64,000 bases of DNA from Musa acuminata AAA Group (Eukaryota; Streptophyta; Magnoliopsida; Zingiberales; Musaceae): contig NC_088348.1 of NCBI RefSeq assembly GCF_036884655.1, positions 20,530,501-20,594,500 on the forward strand, read 5' to 3'. The translations under genes were made by a program, and so were the position numbers. Of the stretch, positions 41,781-51,958 are shown one piece after another; position 1 is the stretch's first letter; every line of letters starts with the position of its first letter. The notes beneath the pieces are model-generated. The model made no database searches. It saw only the letters and a list, made by a program, of their open reading frames with translations, and had not been told where the DNA came from.

Positions 41781-43250
41781 TGTTAAATCTCAGATTTTGA
41801 TGATGAACTCAATTGTCATTTGTTATCTAATCCATATGTTGAGATAAGTGTACAGGATTAACTATGATGAAAGTAAGACATGCAGCTAGAGTTGCGCCGG
41901 AGTCAAGACTATGATCACGTTGGGAGTTCGAGAGTTCGACGAAACTCCGGACGGTCGTCGGAGGTTCTGCGGGAACAAATCCGAGAAGTCTAGGAGCTTG
42001 CCAAAAGAAGCTCGTCAGAACTCGCCAAGTGGATCATCGCAAGTCCAGGAGTTTGCCGAAAGTCTACAGGAGCATTACCGAGGGTTCATCGGATGATTGA
42101 TGGAAGTTCGCCGGAAGCTCGCCGGAAGAAGCGATTAACGCAACGGAGCAAGTTGCAGTAAATGTCTTAAGAAATATCGTAGTTAGCACGATGATTAAGT
42201 TAGAAATGGGAGGTGATCCCATTAACTTAATCTTGGGGCAATTGGGCCCTTGACAAACCCAAATTGGGCTGAATGGACCTGCCCATTCGGACCCAGATTT
42301 ATTGGCTAACGGTGGCACCGCCTAAGGCTCAGTCTCCGAGCTAGGCTGGGCAGTGCAACCACCCCTGACATGCGGTGGAACCACCTAAGTTGGGTCTCTA
42401 AGCTTTGCCAAGCGGTGCAACCTCCCAAGTCAGGCGGTGGCACTGCTTGGGCTTAGTCTCTGAGCAAGACTAGGCGGTACAATCGCCCCAGTCAGGCGGT
42501 GGCACCGCTTGGGCTCAGTCTCCGAGCGAGACTGGGCGGTGCAACCGCTCCTGTCAGGCAGTGGCACCGCCGAGGGGCTCAGTCTCTGAGCTACCAGGCG
42601 GTTGTACCACCCCAGTCAGGAGGTAGTACCGCTCGGCCCTCGGAAATCCAGGAGATGACATTTTTTAGCTCCAAATTCAAACCAGTTTGGGGCCTATATA
42701 AACCCAAACCTTTCCTACATGAAAGGTCAACAAAAGGCACCGAAAATCCAATCTTACTCTATGATTTTTAGAGCTCAAAAGTGTTATAAAGGCTAGAAGT
42801 TCTCCTCCCTCTTTTCTTCCAAGTTTTGAGCTTTCAAGAGAGAAGAGAAATTCTGTAAGGGTTGTCTCCTAAGCTTGTCAAAAGGAGTAAACTGTAAAAG
42901 GGTGGTTGGCCTTCACCTATTGAAGGAAGGCCTCTAGTGGACTTTGGTAACCTCGTCGGAGGAGGATGCCAAAAGTGGATGTAGGTCAAGATTGACCGAA
43001 CCACTTTAAAATTGCGGTGCTCTCTAGTTTGCATTTATTCTTGCTGCTTACCTTACTACAAACCTCTATATGTGCTTTACTTCCTCTTCACTTTTGCTGC
43101 ACTCCTTTACGAACTCACTTTCAAGTTAAGTTTCCAAAAATGGTTTTACGTCGGAAACGATTTCATCGTACGAATGCAGTTTTAAACGTCGAAAGTTTTC
43201 TACTGCACTAATTCACACACCCCCCCTTCTTAGTGCTCTTGATCCTAACA
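41781..43250 (+). repeat. Element D 3' LTR
   Basis: 1470 bp, TGTTAAATCTC to GATCCTAACA, with GC block (about 42305-42640) and TATATAAA at 42695-42702. Confidence 0.9.
42695..42702 (+). promoter_or_regulatory. TATA box, element D 3' LTR
   Basis: TATATAAA, same context as 34068-34075. Confidence 0.5.
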
Positions 43251-43255
43251 ATGAA
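43251..43255. repeat. Target-site duplication of element D (right)
   Basis: ATGAA; pairs with ATGAC at 8364-8368 (4 of 5). Confidence 0.65.
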
Positions 43256-43760
43256 TAATTTAATCAAGAAAATTTTGGTAGTATAACAGCAAGGAAATTG
43301 GTGCAAGTTACGATAGCAGAATTCTCGTCAAAAAATTTCAACGGTTTGCGAAGAAAATTTGCAGCAACACAAGAACGTTTTTAGAGATGAATTCCTCAGT
43401 AGATCAATCTTTGATGGAAGCCAAGATGATCTATGAAGTGTATAAGAAATTTCATTCAAAAAGGATTGTAAATAGATCGGTTAAGGCAACAATATGTGGC
43501 TGAAATTTTCTACAGCAATCCTTCATTCGCAAAGATGATAACTTTTGCGACGAAAGGAATTCGCAGGAATATAGGAATGATTTTTTTTGGATTTTCGAAT
43601 AAGAGTAACTAAATTGTAGTAGTAGTAAGGTAGGAAACCAAAATCTATTGCAATTCATGGGGAGATCAAAGGATGATCCGCGGTGGTGGAGATGACGGTA
43701 GAATTTGGCGACGATCTTTTAAGCAATTATGGGAATTGCTTTGGGTAGCTGTAGAGGGCT
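43256..43760 (-). other. Element A leader, part 2
   Basis: Continuation of A's untranslated leader. 43620-43760 is the reverse complement of the G leader segment at about 3110-3250, which proves that it belongs to the same gypsy family. No coding signal. Confidence 0.75.
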
Positions 43761-43765
43761 TATAG
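43761..43765. repeat. Degenerate target-site duplication of solo LTR F (left)
   Basis: TATAG against GATGG at 44975-44979 (3 of 5). Comparison with the uninterrupted leader near 3117 supports an original AATGG. Confidence 0.4.
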
Positions 43766-44974
43766 CGTTGAATCTCGAATTTTGATGATGAAACCAATTG
43801 ATAGTGTTTGTGATTTAATGTGTGTTTAAGAGATGCAAGGCTAACGTCAATCAGTAAAGGCAAATTGATTAAAGTAGGAGGAATCAAACATTAGGCCGAA
43901 GCAAACATGTCAAAAGATTGGACAACAGACTGAAGGAACAGTCGACGTATCGGCATAAGACTTTGAGCCATGAATTCAGGTATCGGGCAAGAAGATCGGA
44001 CATTGCGCTAAGAAGATCAAACATTGTGCCAAGAAGATCGGATGTTGCGAGAAGACAACATACTGATTGGGCAATACACAAAAGGAGTGGACAATGCACC
44101 AAAGGATCAAATGAAGCGTCGGAAGAACCAATGACATATTGGATAATATAGGATTTGCTTGTAATCAATTATGTCTAGATTGAGTTAGTTTAGAGTCTAA
44201 TTAAGTCGATTTAGAATGTAATTAGGCAAACTCAATTAATGGCCAACTAGGCCCAAAATAGTATTGTTTTGGGCCAAGAGAAAGGCCCATTCAGTGAACC
44301 AAGTTTAGGATGTGTTGGGATAAGTGAAAAGCCCAAACATTGACCAAACAGGTGAAACCATCGTGGCACAGTCTCCGAGACTATGTCAAGCAATGGTACC
44401 ACACAAACATAGTCTCCGAGAGACTGTTAGGCGATGGTACCACCCAGTGTCAAGGTGTCAGGCAGTGGTACCACCCAGTGTCAATGCTACAAGCGGTTGT
44501 ACTGCCTAGCACAGGCGGTGGTACCGCCCGTCCTTGAGAAACCAAGGATGAGACATTTTTAGACTCCAAGTTTGAATCAACTTGAAGCCTATAAATACCA
44601 CTCTCATCTCAGGTTAACATACACAAGATTTGAGAGTGAAAAAGAAATAAAACGCTATTGTAATCTTATGTAAACTCCTCTCAAAGATCTAAGTGTGGTG
44701 GCCTCAACGAAAGCGGAATCGGTGGAGTCGATGTAGGTCATGATGACCGAACCACTATAACTCGATTTGCATTTACTTCTTGCAATTTATATTTATAGCA
44801 AACTGCCCTTCTTTACTCTGCTGCTCTACTTCCTCATTACATGCTTACATAAGTGTTTTGAAGTTAAACATAATTTTGATCGGTTTTAATTGTACAAAGA
44901 TTTTTTAAATCAACGTTATTACTATTGCACTAATTCACCCCCCCCCCCCTCTTAGTGCCAACTCATTCCTAACA
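43766..44974 (+). mobile_element. Solo LTR F
   Basis: A 1209-bp forward LTR of the N-type group: starts CGTTGAATCTCG (mutated TG) and ends CATTCCTAACA. It shares the first 400 bp with N and L in diverged form, has short GGTACCAC-type modules (44390-44530), TATAAATA at 44590-44597, and a long C tract before CTCTTAGTGCC. No internal region. Confidence 0.82.
44590..44597 (+). promoter_or_regulatory. TATA box, solo LTR F
   Basis: TATAAATA at the standard place after the palindrome-rich block. Confidence 0.5.
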
Positions 44975-45015
44975 GATGGATGGCTATGGAAGGGCAGTGA
45001 GATGCCAAGGACACT

Positions 45016-45027
45016 GTTCTGATACCA
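45016..45027 (-). promoter_or_regulatory. Element A primer-binding site
   Basis: Minus-strand TGGTATCAGAAC, two bases from the 5' LTR; initiator-Met tRNA complement with one change. Bases 44980-45015 are leader. Confidence 0.85.
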
Positions 45028-45029
45028 GA

Positions 45030-45445
45030 TGTTAGAACTCTTGTAGATTCTAAGCTTGGGGTTGATCTCTTTAGGGGATCGACCTCCTTAGAACTCTATA
45101 GGGGTTCCTTCCTCCAAATTGCTACTCAAAGGCTACAGAAAAGATTCATCTATTGCTTGTTAAAAGAGGATGAATACATAGCTATTTATAGGGCTTCTAA
45201 ACCCTAACTCCTAATAAGACTCCTGCTCAAGACTCCTATTCCTTTACAACTCCTAATGCTTCTCTAAGAACAACTCCTAATAGGACTCTTACTTAAGACT
45301 CATATTCCTTTATAACTCCTAATGCTTCCCTAAGAAATAACCTCCTAATCTTAGCCGGCCTCTTCACCTCTTTAATAGGGGTTGGCTAGGTAGGTTAACA
45401 TGAATGCCCCTCTCATTTAGGACTCTCCTAGCTAGAGTCCTAACA
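45030..45445 (-). repeat. Element A 5' LTR
   Basis: 416 bp, homologous to 3247-3643; TATAAATA on the minus strand at 45190-45183. Confidence 0.9.
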
Positions 45446-45450
45446 GGTTT
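45446..45450. repeat. Target-site duplication of element A (right)
   Basis: GGTTT, exact match to 3242-3246. Confidence 0.88.
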
Positions 45451-45873
45451 CCTACCTTACTACTGCTACAATTTAGTTATCCTTATTCAAAAACCCAACA
45501 AAATCATTCCTATATTGTTGTATAAACTTTTCGTCATAAAGTTTTTATCTCTACGACAAAAGATGCACTACAGAATTCCAACCGCATAGCATAGTTTGTT
45601 TGATCTTACTACTGTATTTGTTCTATCCAAATCTCTATAAAATTTTTAGGACAGCTTTAACACTTCATAACAGCAGATTTTCCTTTGATTTCATCAAAAA
45701 ATTCTCAATATAAATCACTGATCTTTTATGCCCAAGCTGCTATATTTTAGATGTAAAAATCTACTACAGTACCTTTTTGTGATCCTCAATTTTTTCAAAC
45801 CTTCCACCACCCTATGCCATTAACCCATCAATAGAAAAAAGACAGGAACATATCTGACCTACATGCATATGCT
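45451..45873 (+). other. Gypsy G leader, continued
   Basis: Continues from 3246: CCTACCTTACTACTGC... matches the sequence after the first leader repeat at 3064. No coding signal until the gag start near 45874. Confidence 0.7.
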
Positions 45874-46085
45874 ATGATGGATTGAATCGTTGATTGAATT
45901 GCGCTTTGAGGATAAATTACGCACTTTGTTTTCAGAATTCAGAATTGGACAATCGCCAAGCCCAACCAAATTTCAGCGAGGAGAGAGTTTAGAGAGGCCT
46001 CCAAATAAAGAGGGATAGCCCTTAGACATGCTTCAGCCATGCTTGAGGGTGGACTTCCTATGATGGGAAGAAGGAGATCCGACGG
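45874..46085 (+). pseudogene. Gypsy G gag, N-terminal part
   Basis: A forward gypsy gag. From about 45895 it reads IELRFEDKLRTLFSEFRIGQ, a charged N-terminal block like that of element A's gag, then a Pro/Arg-rich stretch and WEEGDPT at the end. Stops occur near 45880 and 46013 and just before WEEGDPT. Solo LTR H interrupts it inside this motif; the next residues GWISRTEHYF follow at 48772. The join inside a conserved motif shows that 46086-48766 is an insertion. Confidence 0.75.
46081..46085. repeat. Target-site duplication of solo LTR H (left)
   Basis: GACGG, repeated exactly at 48767-48771. Confidence 0.92.
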
Positions 46086-46392
46086 TGTAACACCCCTCAT
46101 TTCCGAATTTTCGTATAAATTTCTGGTGATAATGTAAGCATTTATTTTAAATTGACAAAAGAAATAGAGTATAAATCAGAGGTAACTTATTTTTAAGATT
46201 TGGGAGATCTGTTCAAAAAAAAAAAAAAAAAAGAAAGAATCTGAGGACCTATATGTAAACCCTAAGGACCTAATCGTGAATATGATAAAAACAAGGACTA
46301 AACTGCAAAACACACAAAATGACAAATTCCACCGTTTAAGCCTCTCTGCCTTCGTTCTTAAGGAAGCAGAGAAGGCAGCTCGTGGGTGATCA

Positions 46393-46442
46393 AAGAAAGA
46401 AAGAAAGAAAGAAGAAGAAGAAGAAGAAGAAGAAGAAGAGAA
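46393..46442. repeat. GAAA/GAA microsatellite
   Basis: About four GAAA units followed by about ten GAA units. Confidence 0.9.
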
Positions 46443-47471
46443 AAAAATTTGGGGCTTTAAGGGTTCTTGCCCAAATCCTTTCACTTAGGGTCAAAATTCC
46501 CAAAGACAAGTGTTCTAACCCCATCCTACAGAATTTTTAGTCTCTGTTTTTATGTTGATTCAAAATAAATTGAAGGATTTCTATTTAGGAACTGATATGT
46601 CTCTCTTTGGACATAGAACCATGGATTCTGAAGTTTTTTCGGTAAACTGACCCCTATACACTGTTTCAGCTATAAGTTTTAGTACAAAATGTGAATTCGG
46701 GCAGGAGCTATTTTGTTTGAAATTATACTCTTATATCTTCTTTTTGACACTGATTTTGTAGATTTTGGACACCGAATACTTACCCAAACATCTATTTCAA
46801 ATGAGCCTATAGACGCTGTAAAACAGGGTTCAAGATTTCTGACCTATCGATACTAAAATACCTATAACTCCCTGTTAAAAGTTCTGATTTGTACCAAACT
46901 GATTTTATTTGAAACTAGACTTGAAAATCTTTCTTTTGACATATAGTTTGAAAATTTTCGAATTCAATTGCCTACCCTATTATCTGTTGAATCCGACCCT
47001 ATAAATTCTGCAAAACAGTGATTGTGTTTTTGACCTTGTGTTACCAAATCAAAGGTAACTCCGTGTTGGGAACCCTGTTTCATATGAAATTTGTTCCATC
47101 AGAATATAGATTGATATATGATTCGACCATAGCTTTCTTATGGGTATTGGAGCATAATTGATATTCTGAAATATTTGTTTGATGTGCCACTGGAATTCTG
47201 TCCGAAATCGAGCTTTGGTCGATTTCGCGTATTCTGTTCCATTCCTTTGGATATTTGAATTCGTCTAACCTTCTTATTGGAATTGAGTTAAATATGATTG
47301 CTTAGAATCCCTGTACACTCTTGTTTTCATTTCATTCCAAATCTGAATACGTTTGTGATAGATTTGTTCTTTGTTTCGTATTGTTTCGAAAAGGCACATG
47401 TACGTTTTGTTGTTCCGCGTGTGCTTCCAATATATGCTACTTATTGTTGAAACTGCCCTCTTGTACTCCGG

Positions 47472-47670
47472 TGTGTGGGATTGTCTAGACCTTTGCCAGA
47501 AATGGTAAAGGGTATGCGCTTATTGCCCTCTATGTGGGGTCTCGCTATGTGGGATATTCTGGACCTTTGCCAGAAATGGTAAAGGGTATGTGCTTATTGC
47601 CCGCTATGTGGGGTCCCGCTATGTGGGATATTCTGGACCTTTGCCAGAAATGGTAAAGGGTATGTGCTTA
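47472..47670. repeat. 74-bp tandem repeat, three copies, in solo LTR H
   Basis: Copies start with TGTGGGAT at 47474, 47549 and 47622 and share GACCTTTGCCAGAAATGG. Confidence 0.9.
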
Positions 47671-48766
47671 GAGCCTACGATGCTCTGCCGGCCCCTCTGA
47701 CTTCACCTAGACGTGGGTGGATGGAGCTCCCAGACGTGGGAGACTTTTGTCAGGTGGTCATTCAGAAATGGATGAATCACATTCCGACTGAGATCCCACT
47801 ACACCTTCTATATGTTTGATATGACATCCAGAGTTTTGGTGAGTTGTTTTTGTTCATGCTCTGGATAAGAATGATATGATTGCGACGTCAAGGACGACGT
47901 TTGAGCTTCTGTACGATATTTGTTTTTGATATGCTCTGAAATGCTTCATTCATTAATGATTTTGCTTCAAAATGTTCCATATGCCGTTGATATGCTTCGG
48001 AACATTTTATATGCCATTGATAAGCTCCGATATGTTTCCTTTGTTACTGATATGCTCCGATTACTCTATGCCCCATCTGTTAGGAACCAAATATGTAAGA
48101 TTGAAAGGACAATTGTGTTTCTGCTCCTAATGATATTATGTCTATGAAATCGTATATTCTGCCTTGTATTTTGAAACTGTATCTCTTTGGAAATTGTACT
48201 ATTTTGATATGGATATGTTAGTCACTTGCTGAGCTCTTTATGCTCACCCCGTTTGTTGATAAATTTTTCAGGATAGCGTATTGCTTGCTTAAATGTTAAG
48301 ATTAGGCTGAGGCGGTGGAAAGTTTAGAAGATTTTGGGCAAATCTTTGTTAGCATATGTGTATTTGTTGTATAAGATACTCTGCATCTTATGAAATGTGA
48401 CGATGAATCTAAACCTGTGGATTTTGTGTAAGATAAAGGATCCCTCATGTATAGGATTTTGGAATGTTAAGTTAAATTCATGTAATGATATGATCTTATG
48501 GTAATCATTGGTTTGGTGACTACATAGACTTCCCCAGTTGTGAAATTATGTTGGGGTTATTATTTTGATGAGTTAAGTTCAATTTGTTTGAATTATTGAG
48601 TGATGTGTGGGATGTTTATAAACTGCACAGGGTTATGAATTTGTAGACTATAGAGGTGAAATTTTTTTATCCGAATGTTTTCTTAGTGACCTCAAATGTG
48701 TGTTTGGATCCTGGGTTAGTTATGATGAAAATTTTAAATATTGTCGATATTTTGAGGGGCGTGACA

Positions 48767-48771
48767 GACGG
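48767..48771. repeat. Target-site duplication of solo LTR H (right)
   Basis: GACGG, exact match to 46081-46085. Confidence 0.92.
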
Positions 48772-49247
48772 GGTGGATTTCACGCACCGAACATTACTTT
48801 CGCTATTTCCGAACGTTGGATGATGCTATGGTGGAAGTTGCTATTAGCCACCTTGAAGGAGATGCTATTCAATGGTACAATTGGCTAGAATAGATGGAAT
48901 CAATTTAAGAACGCACTGCTGAATCGTTTCATACCTATGGAGTATGAAAATATCGATGGCCAACTTGCAAAGATTCGATAAACCTCTACGATTCAAGAGT
49001 ACCAAACCAGATTTGAGAGGCTATCCTATCTTGCTCATGATTGGACTGACCATCAATTGTTATGAACATTCATCGAAGGACTCATGCTAGAGATAAAAGG
49101 GGAGGTTATGGCACGGCAGCCCCGTACCATGACAGCTACGATTTCATTCACCCAAATACAAGAACGGCTCAACCAAGATGCTTGGAGGATGAGAACCTCT
49201 CCTAGACCCATGGCATATAAACCTCCTTCTGCTCCTAACCATACTTC
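48772..49247 (+). pseudogene. Gypsy G gag, capsid part
   Basis: Forward gag resumes after H: GWISRTEHYFRYFRTLDD, VEVAISHLEGDAIQWYNWLE (the classical gypsy capsid core), a TAG, then in shifting frames NRFIPMEYENIDGQLAK-like sequence, IQEYQTRFERLSYLAHDW and FIEGLMLEIKGEVMARQP near 49070-49110. Several stops and frameshifts. It is cut by LTR I at 49248; zinc knuckle and pol are absent from the window. Confidence 0.82.
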
Positions 49248-49404
49248 TGTTAGGATCAAGAGTGGCACTAAGGCAGTAAGCTATTGAAGAGGTTTGCAGT
49301 AAGGTAATAGAAAGAATAAATGCAAACCAGAGAAGACAGCTATTTATAATGGTTCGGTCAATCGTGACCTATATCCACTTCTCTTATTCCTTTTCCGTCG
49401 AGGC
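49248..49404 (-). repeat. LTR I, first fragment
   Basis: A minus-strand LTR beginning TGTTAGGATCAAGAG, internally shortened (jumps after about 25 bp to a region like 49840). Interrupted by element J; continues at 57319. Confidence 0.75.
49400..49404. repeat. Target-site duplication of element J (left)
   Basis: GAGGC, against GAAGC at 57314-57318 (4 of 5). Confidence 0.7.
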
Positions 49405-51484
49405 TGTTAGGATCAAGAGCACTAAGAGGGGGGGGGTGAATTAGTGCAGCGGAAAACCTTCTACGATAAAAACTGCGTTCGTTCATTAAAAGAGATTTCG
49501 GTAAGAAAGCCGATTCGTAAATCACATTAACTTTTGTTTAAGCGAGATGCAACAAAGATATAAATGCAGTTTGCAGTTATGATTCAAATCCGATAGTAGG
49601 CGCAAACTGAAATATGATATTCGCATGAAGAAACAAATTTATGTCTAAATGCTGATTCATAAATCACTTGATTAGGCGAGATGCAGTTTAAGCAAGGATA
49701 TAAAGGCAGTTTGCAGTTATGATAGAAATCAAAACGTAAACGCAAACTGAAATATGATGATCGTACGAAAAAACATATTTACGTCTAAACGCTGATTCGG
49801 AAAGTGTAAAGCTTGAAACCTGATCGTATATGCGCAGAAAGCAGTAAGCTTTAGAGGAGGTTTGCAGTAAAGATAATATGCTTAAAGTAAATGCAAACCG
49901 AGATTTAGAGTGGTTCGGTCAATCTTGACCTACTCTACTTTTGGCTTCCTCCACCGACGAGGTCACCGACCTCAACTAGAGGCCTTCCTTCAATAGGCGA
50001 AGGCCAACCACCCTTTTACAGTTTCACTCCTTTTGACGGGCTTACGAGACAACCCTTACAGAATTTTCTCTCCTCTCTTTACAGCTCAGAACATGGAAGA
50101 AAAGAGGGAGAAGAACTTTTTGCCTTTACAACAATTTAGAGCTCTAAAAATAATAGAACAAAATCAAGATTTCGGTGTGTGTTCAGTGCTCTTTTAGTGC
50201 TGAATGGGTGGGGTATTTATAGGCCCCTACCCAGTTCAAATTTGGAGCTCAAAACTGTCAATTCCCGGATTTCCGGGATCAGGCGGTTGCACCTCCGACT
50301 GGAGCGGTTGCACCGCTTGGAAGAGCTCGAAGATTGAGCCTCTGGGCGGTGCCACCTCCTGTCAGGGGCGGTTGCACCTCTTGCCAGAGCTTGAAGACCG
50401 AGCTCAGGCGGCCCAACCTCCTGACTGAGGCGGTTGCACCGCTCAGCCAGTGCTTGGAGACCGAGTCCAAGCGGTGCCACCTCTTGTCAGGGGAGGTTGC
50501 ACCGCCCAGTCTCGCTCGGAGACTGAGCCCAGGCAGTGCCACCTCCTGGCTGGGGCGGTTGCACCGCCCAGTCTCGCTCAAAGACTTAGCCCAGGCGGTG
50601 CTACCTCTTGGCTTGGGCGGTTGCACCTCCCGCTAGAAATCAGGGTCTGAATGGGTTGATCCATTCAGCCCAATTTGGGTTTTTCAAGGGCCCAATTGCC
50701 CCAAGATTAAGTTATTGGGATCACCTCCCATTTCCAACTTAATCATTATGCTAACTGTGATTTTTCCTAAGACATTTATTGTAACTTGCTCCGGTGTGTC
50801 AATCGCTTCTTCCGGCGAGCTTCCGGCGACCTTCCGTCGATCATCTGATGAACCCTCGGTAATGCTCCTGCGGACTTCCGGCAAACTCCTGGACTTGCGA
50901 CGATCCACTTGGCGAGTTTTGACGAGCTTCTTTGGCAAGCTCATGGACTTCTCGGATTTGTTCCCGTAGAACCTCCAACGACTGTCCGAACTTCCGTCGA
51001 ACTCTCGAACTCCCAACGTGATCATTGTCTTGACTCTGGCGCAACTCCTGCTACATGTCTTTCTTCCATCGTAGTTAATCCTGCACACTTAAAACATAAC
51101 TTTGATCGAGATAATTAATCCTAAGCAATTAACCAAGTTGTCCGGCATGTCATTGGTCCCTCGACGCTTCGTTCGATTCTTCGGCGCATCGTTCTCTCCT
51201 GCAGCCTATTGCCCAATCGGCCAGTTGACTCCGCAACTCTGATATCCTTGGCACAATACCCGCTCTTTTTGGCCCGATGCCCCAGTTCACGGCCCGAAGC
51301 CTTCTGTCGATACGTCGACCAATCCACCGGCCCACGTCCAATCTTCTGACATGTTCCTTCGGCACAACATGATTTTCTTGCTTTAATTGTCTCATCCTGA
51401 TCGAATCATCCTCCGTCACTCAAAATGCAGATTAAATCATAAAATATGTCAAGTGGTTTCATCATCAAAATACGAGATTCAACA
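49405..51484 (-). repeat. Element J 3' LTR
   Basis: 2080 bp. In element orientation the first about 400 bp (51484-51090) resemble N/L LTRs, the rest resembles C/D/E. GC block at about 50280-50635. Confidence 0.92.
50214..50221 (-). promoter_or_regulatory. TATA box, element J 3' LTR
   Basis: TATAAATA on the minus strand beside the GC block. Confidence 0.55.
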
Positions 51485-51498
51485 ATCTCCCCCTTTTT
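51485..51498 (-). promoter_or_regulatory. Element J polypurine tract
   Basis: Minus-strand AAAAAGGGGGAGAT next to the 3' LTR. Confidence 0.85.
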
Positions 51499-51822
51499 GA
51501 TGATGATAACTACTTGATGACGGAGTTAACCTTAACTCCCGGAGTTTAAACAAACTCCCCCTATCAATATGCCATATTGATAGAATCTTGAATTCAAACT
51601 GAATTCAAGTCATTGCAATATTCATCATGAATACTTGCAACACGTCATCATGAACTTATGCATAAACTTATGCATAACATGTTATGTCATCAACATACTT
51701 CTCCCCCTTTGTCATCAACAAAAAGGAGAAGTACCACAATCAAGTGTTTGTGATATTGGTTCAACTCATTGCATGAAAAACATAATATCAAGTTTTATCA
51801 TCATGCAAGTTTGCTATTATCA

Positions 51823-51863
51823 AATATCAACATGTAAAATTGTGATGCAAGCTTTTGATATCA
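51823..51863 (-). repeat. GATATC hairpin 1 (element J)
   Basis: Degenerate copy: AAATATCAA ... TTTGATATCAT. Confidence 0.5.
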
Positions 51864-51912
51864 TAACGCAAACATTTCAAATGTTTATCAATTGTAGCAT
51901 TTCATCACATGG

Positions 51913-51958
51913 TAAGATATCAACGCGTAAAATTACGATACAAGTTCTTGATATCTTA
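51913..51958 (-). repeat. GATATC hairpin 2 (element J)
   Basis: TAAGATATCAA ... TTGATATCTTA perfect arms; differs from C's copy mainly in the loop. Confidence 0.7.

Larger units (their letters stand above)
8369..43250 (+). mobile_element. Element D: chimeric copia-type LTR element with gag and a foreign ORF
   Basis: A forward element with 5' LTR 8369-8401 plus 33177-34626 (split by element C), PBS 34629-34640, gag from 34677, solo LTR E in gag, a replaced pol segment about 38090-40355, an RNase H tail 40356-40463, 3' non-coding DNA, PPT and 3' LTR 41781-43250. LTR ends, PBS and gag are close to those of element C, but protease, integrase and RT are absent. D depends on others for movement, or lost pol after insertion. 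Confidence 0.85.
3247..45445 (-). mobile_element. Element A: Ty3/gypsy (chromovirus-like) retrotransposon, split by nested insertions
   Basis: A minus-strand gypsy element with 3' LTR 3247-3643, pol and gag 3660-7966, leader 7967-8363 continued at 43256-43760 and 44980-45015, PBS 45016-45027 and 5' LTR 45030-45445. TSD GGTTT on both sides proves that the two ends belong together although they lie 42 kb apart. It sits in the leader of a related gypsy element (G). The interior is expanded by element D (8369-43250) and solo LTR F (43766-44974). All genes are broken. Confidence 0.9.
46086..48766 (+). mobile_element. Solo LTR H (large, TGTAACACCC type)
   Basis: 2681 bp, starting TGTAACACCCCTC and ending GGGGCGTGACA, flanked by GACGG. 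These long inverted ends are typical of large plant Ty3/gypsy LTRs. There is no PBS, PPT or gene inside, so it is a solo LTR from a family not otherwise seen here. It includes an 18-A run (46215-46232), a GAAA/GAA microsatellite (46393-46442) and a 74-bp tandem repeat (47472-47670). Orientation cannot be set firmly. Confidence 0.82.

Noticed and set aside
46176..46484. ORF with long Ser and Phe runs on the minus strand
   Set aside because: It is made by the GAA/GAAA microsatellite in solo LTR H.
49248..49404. LTR I as a complete solo LTR
   Set aside because: It lacks most of its length, is split by J and cut by K, and no second TSD is visible in the window.
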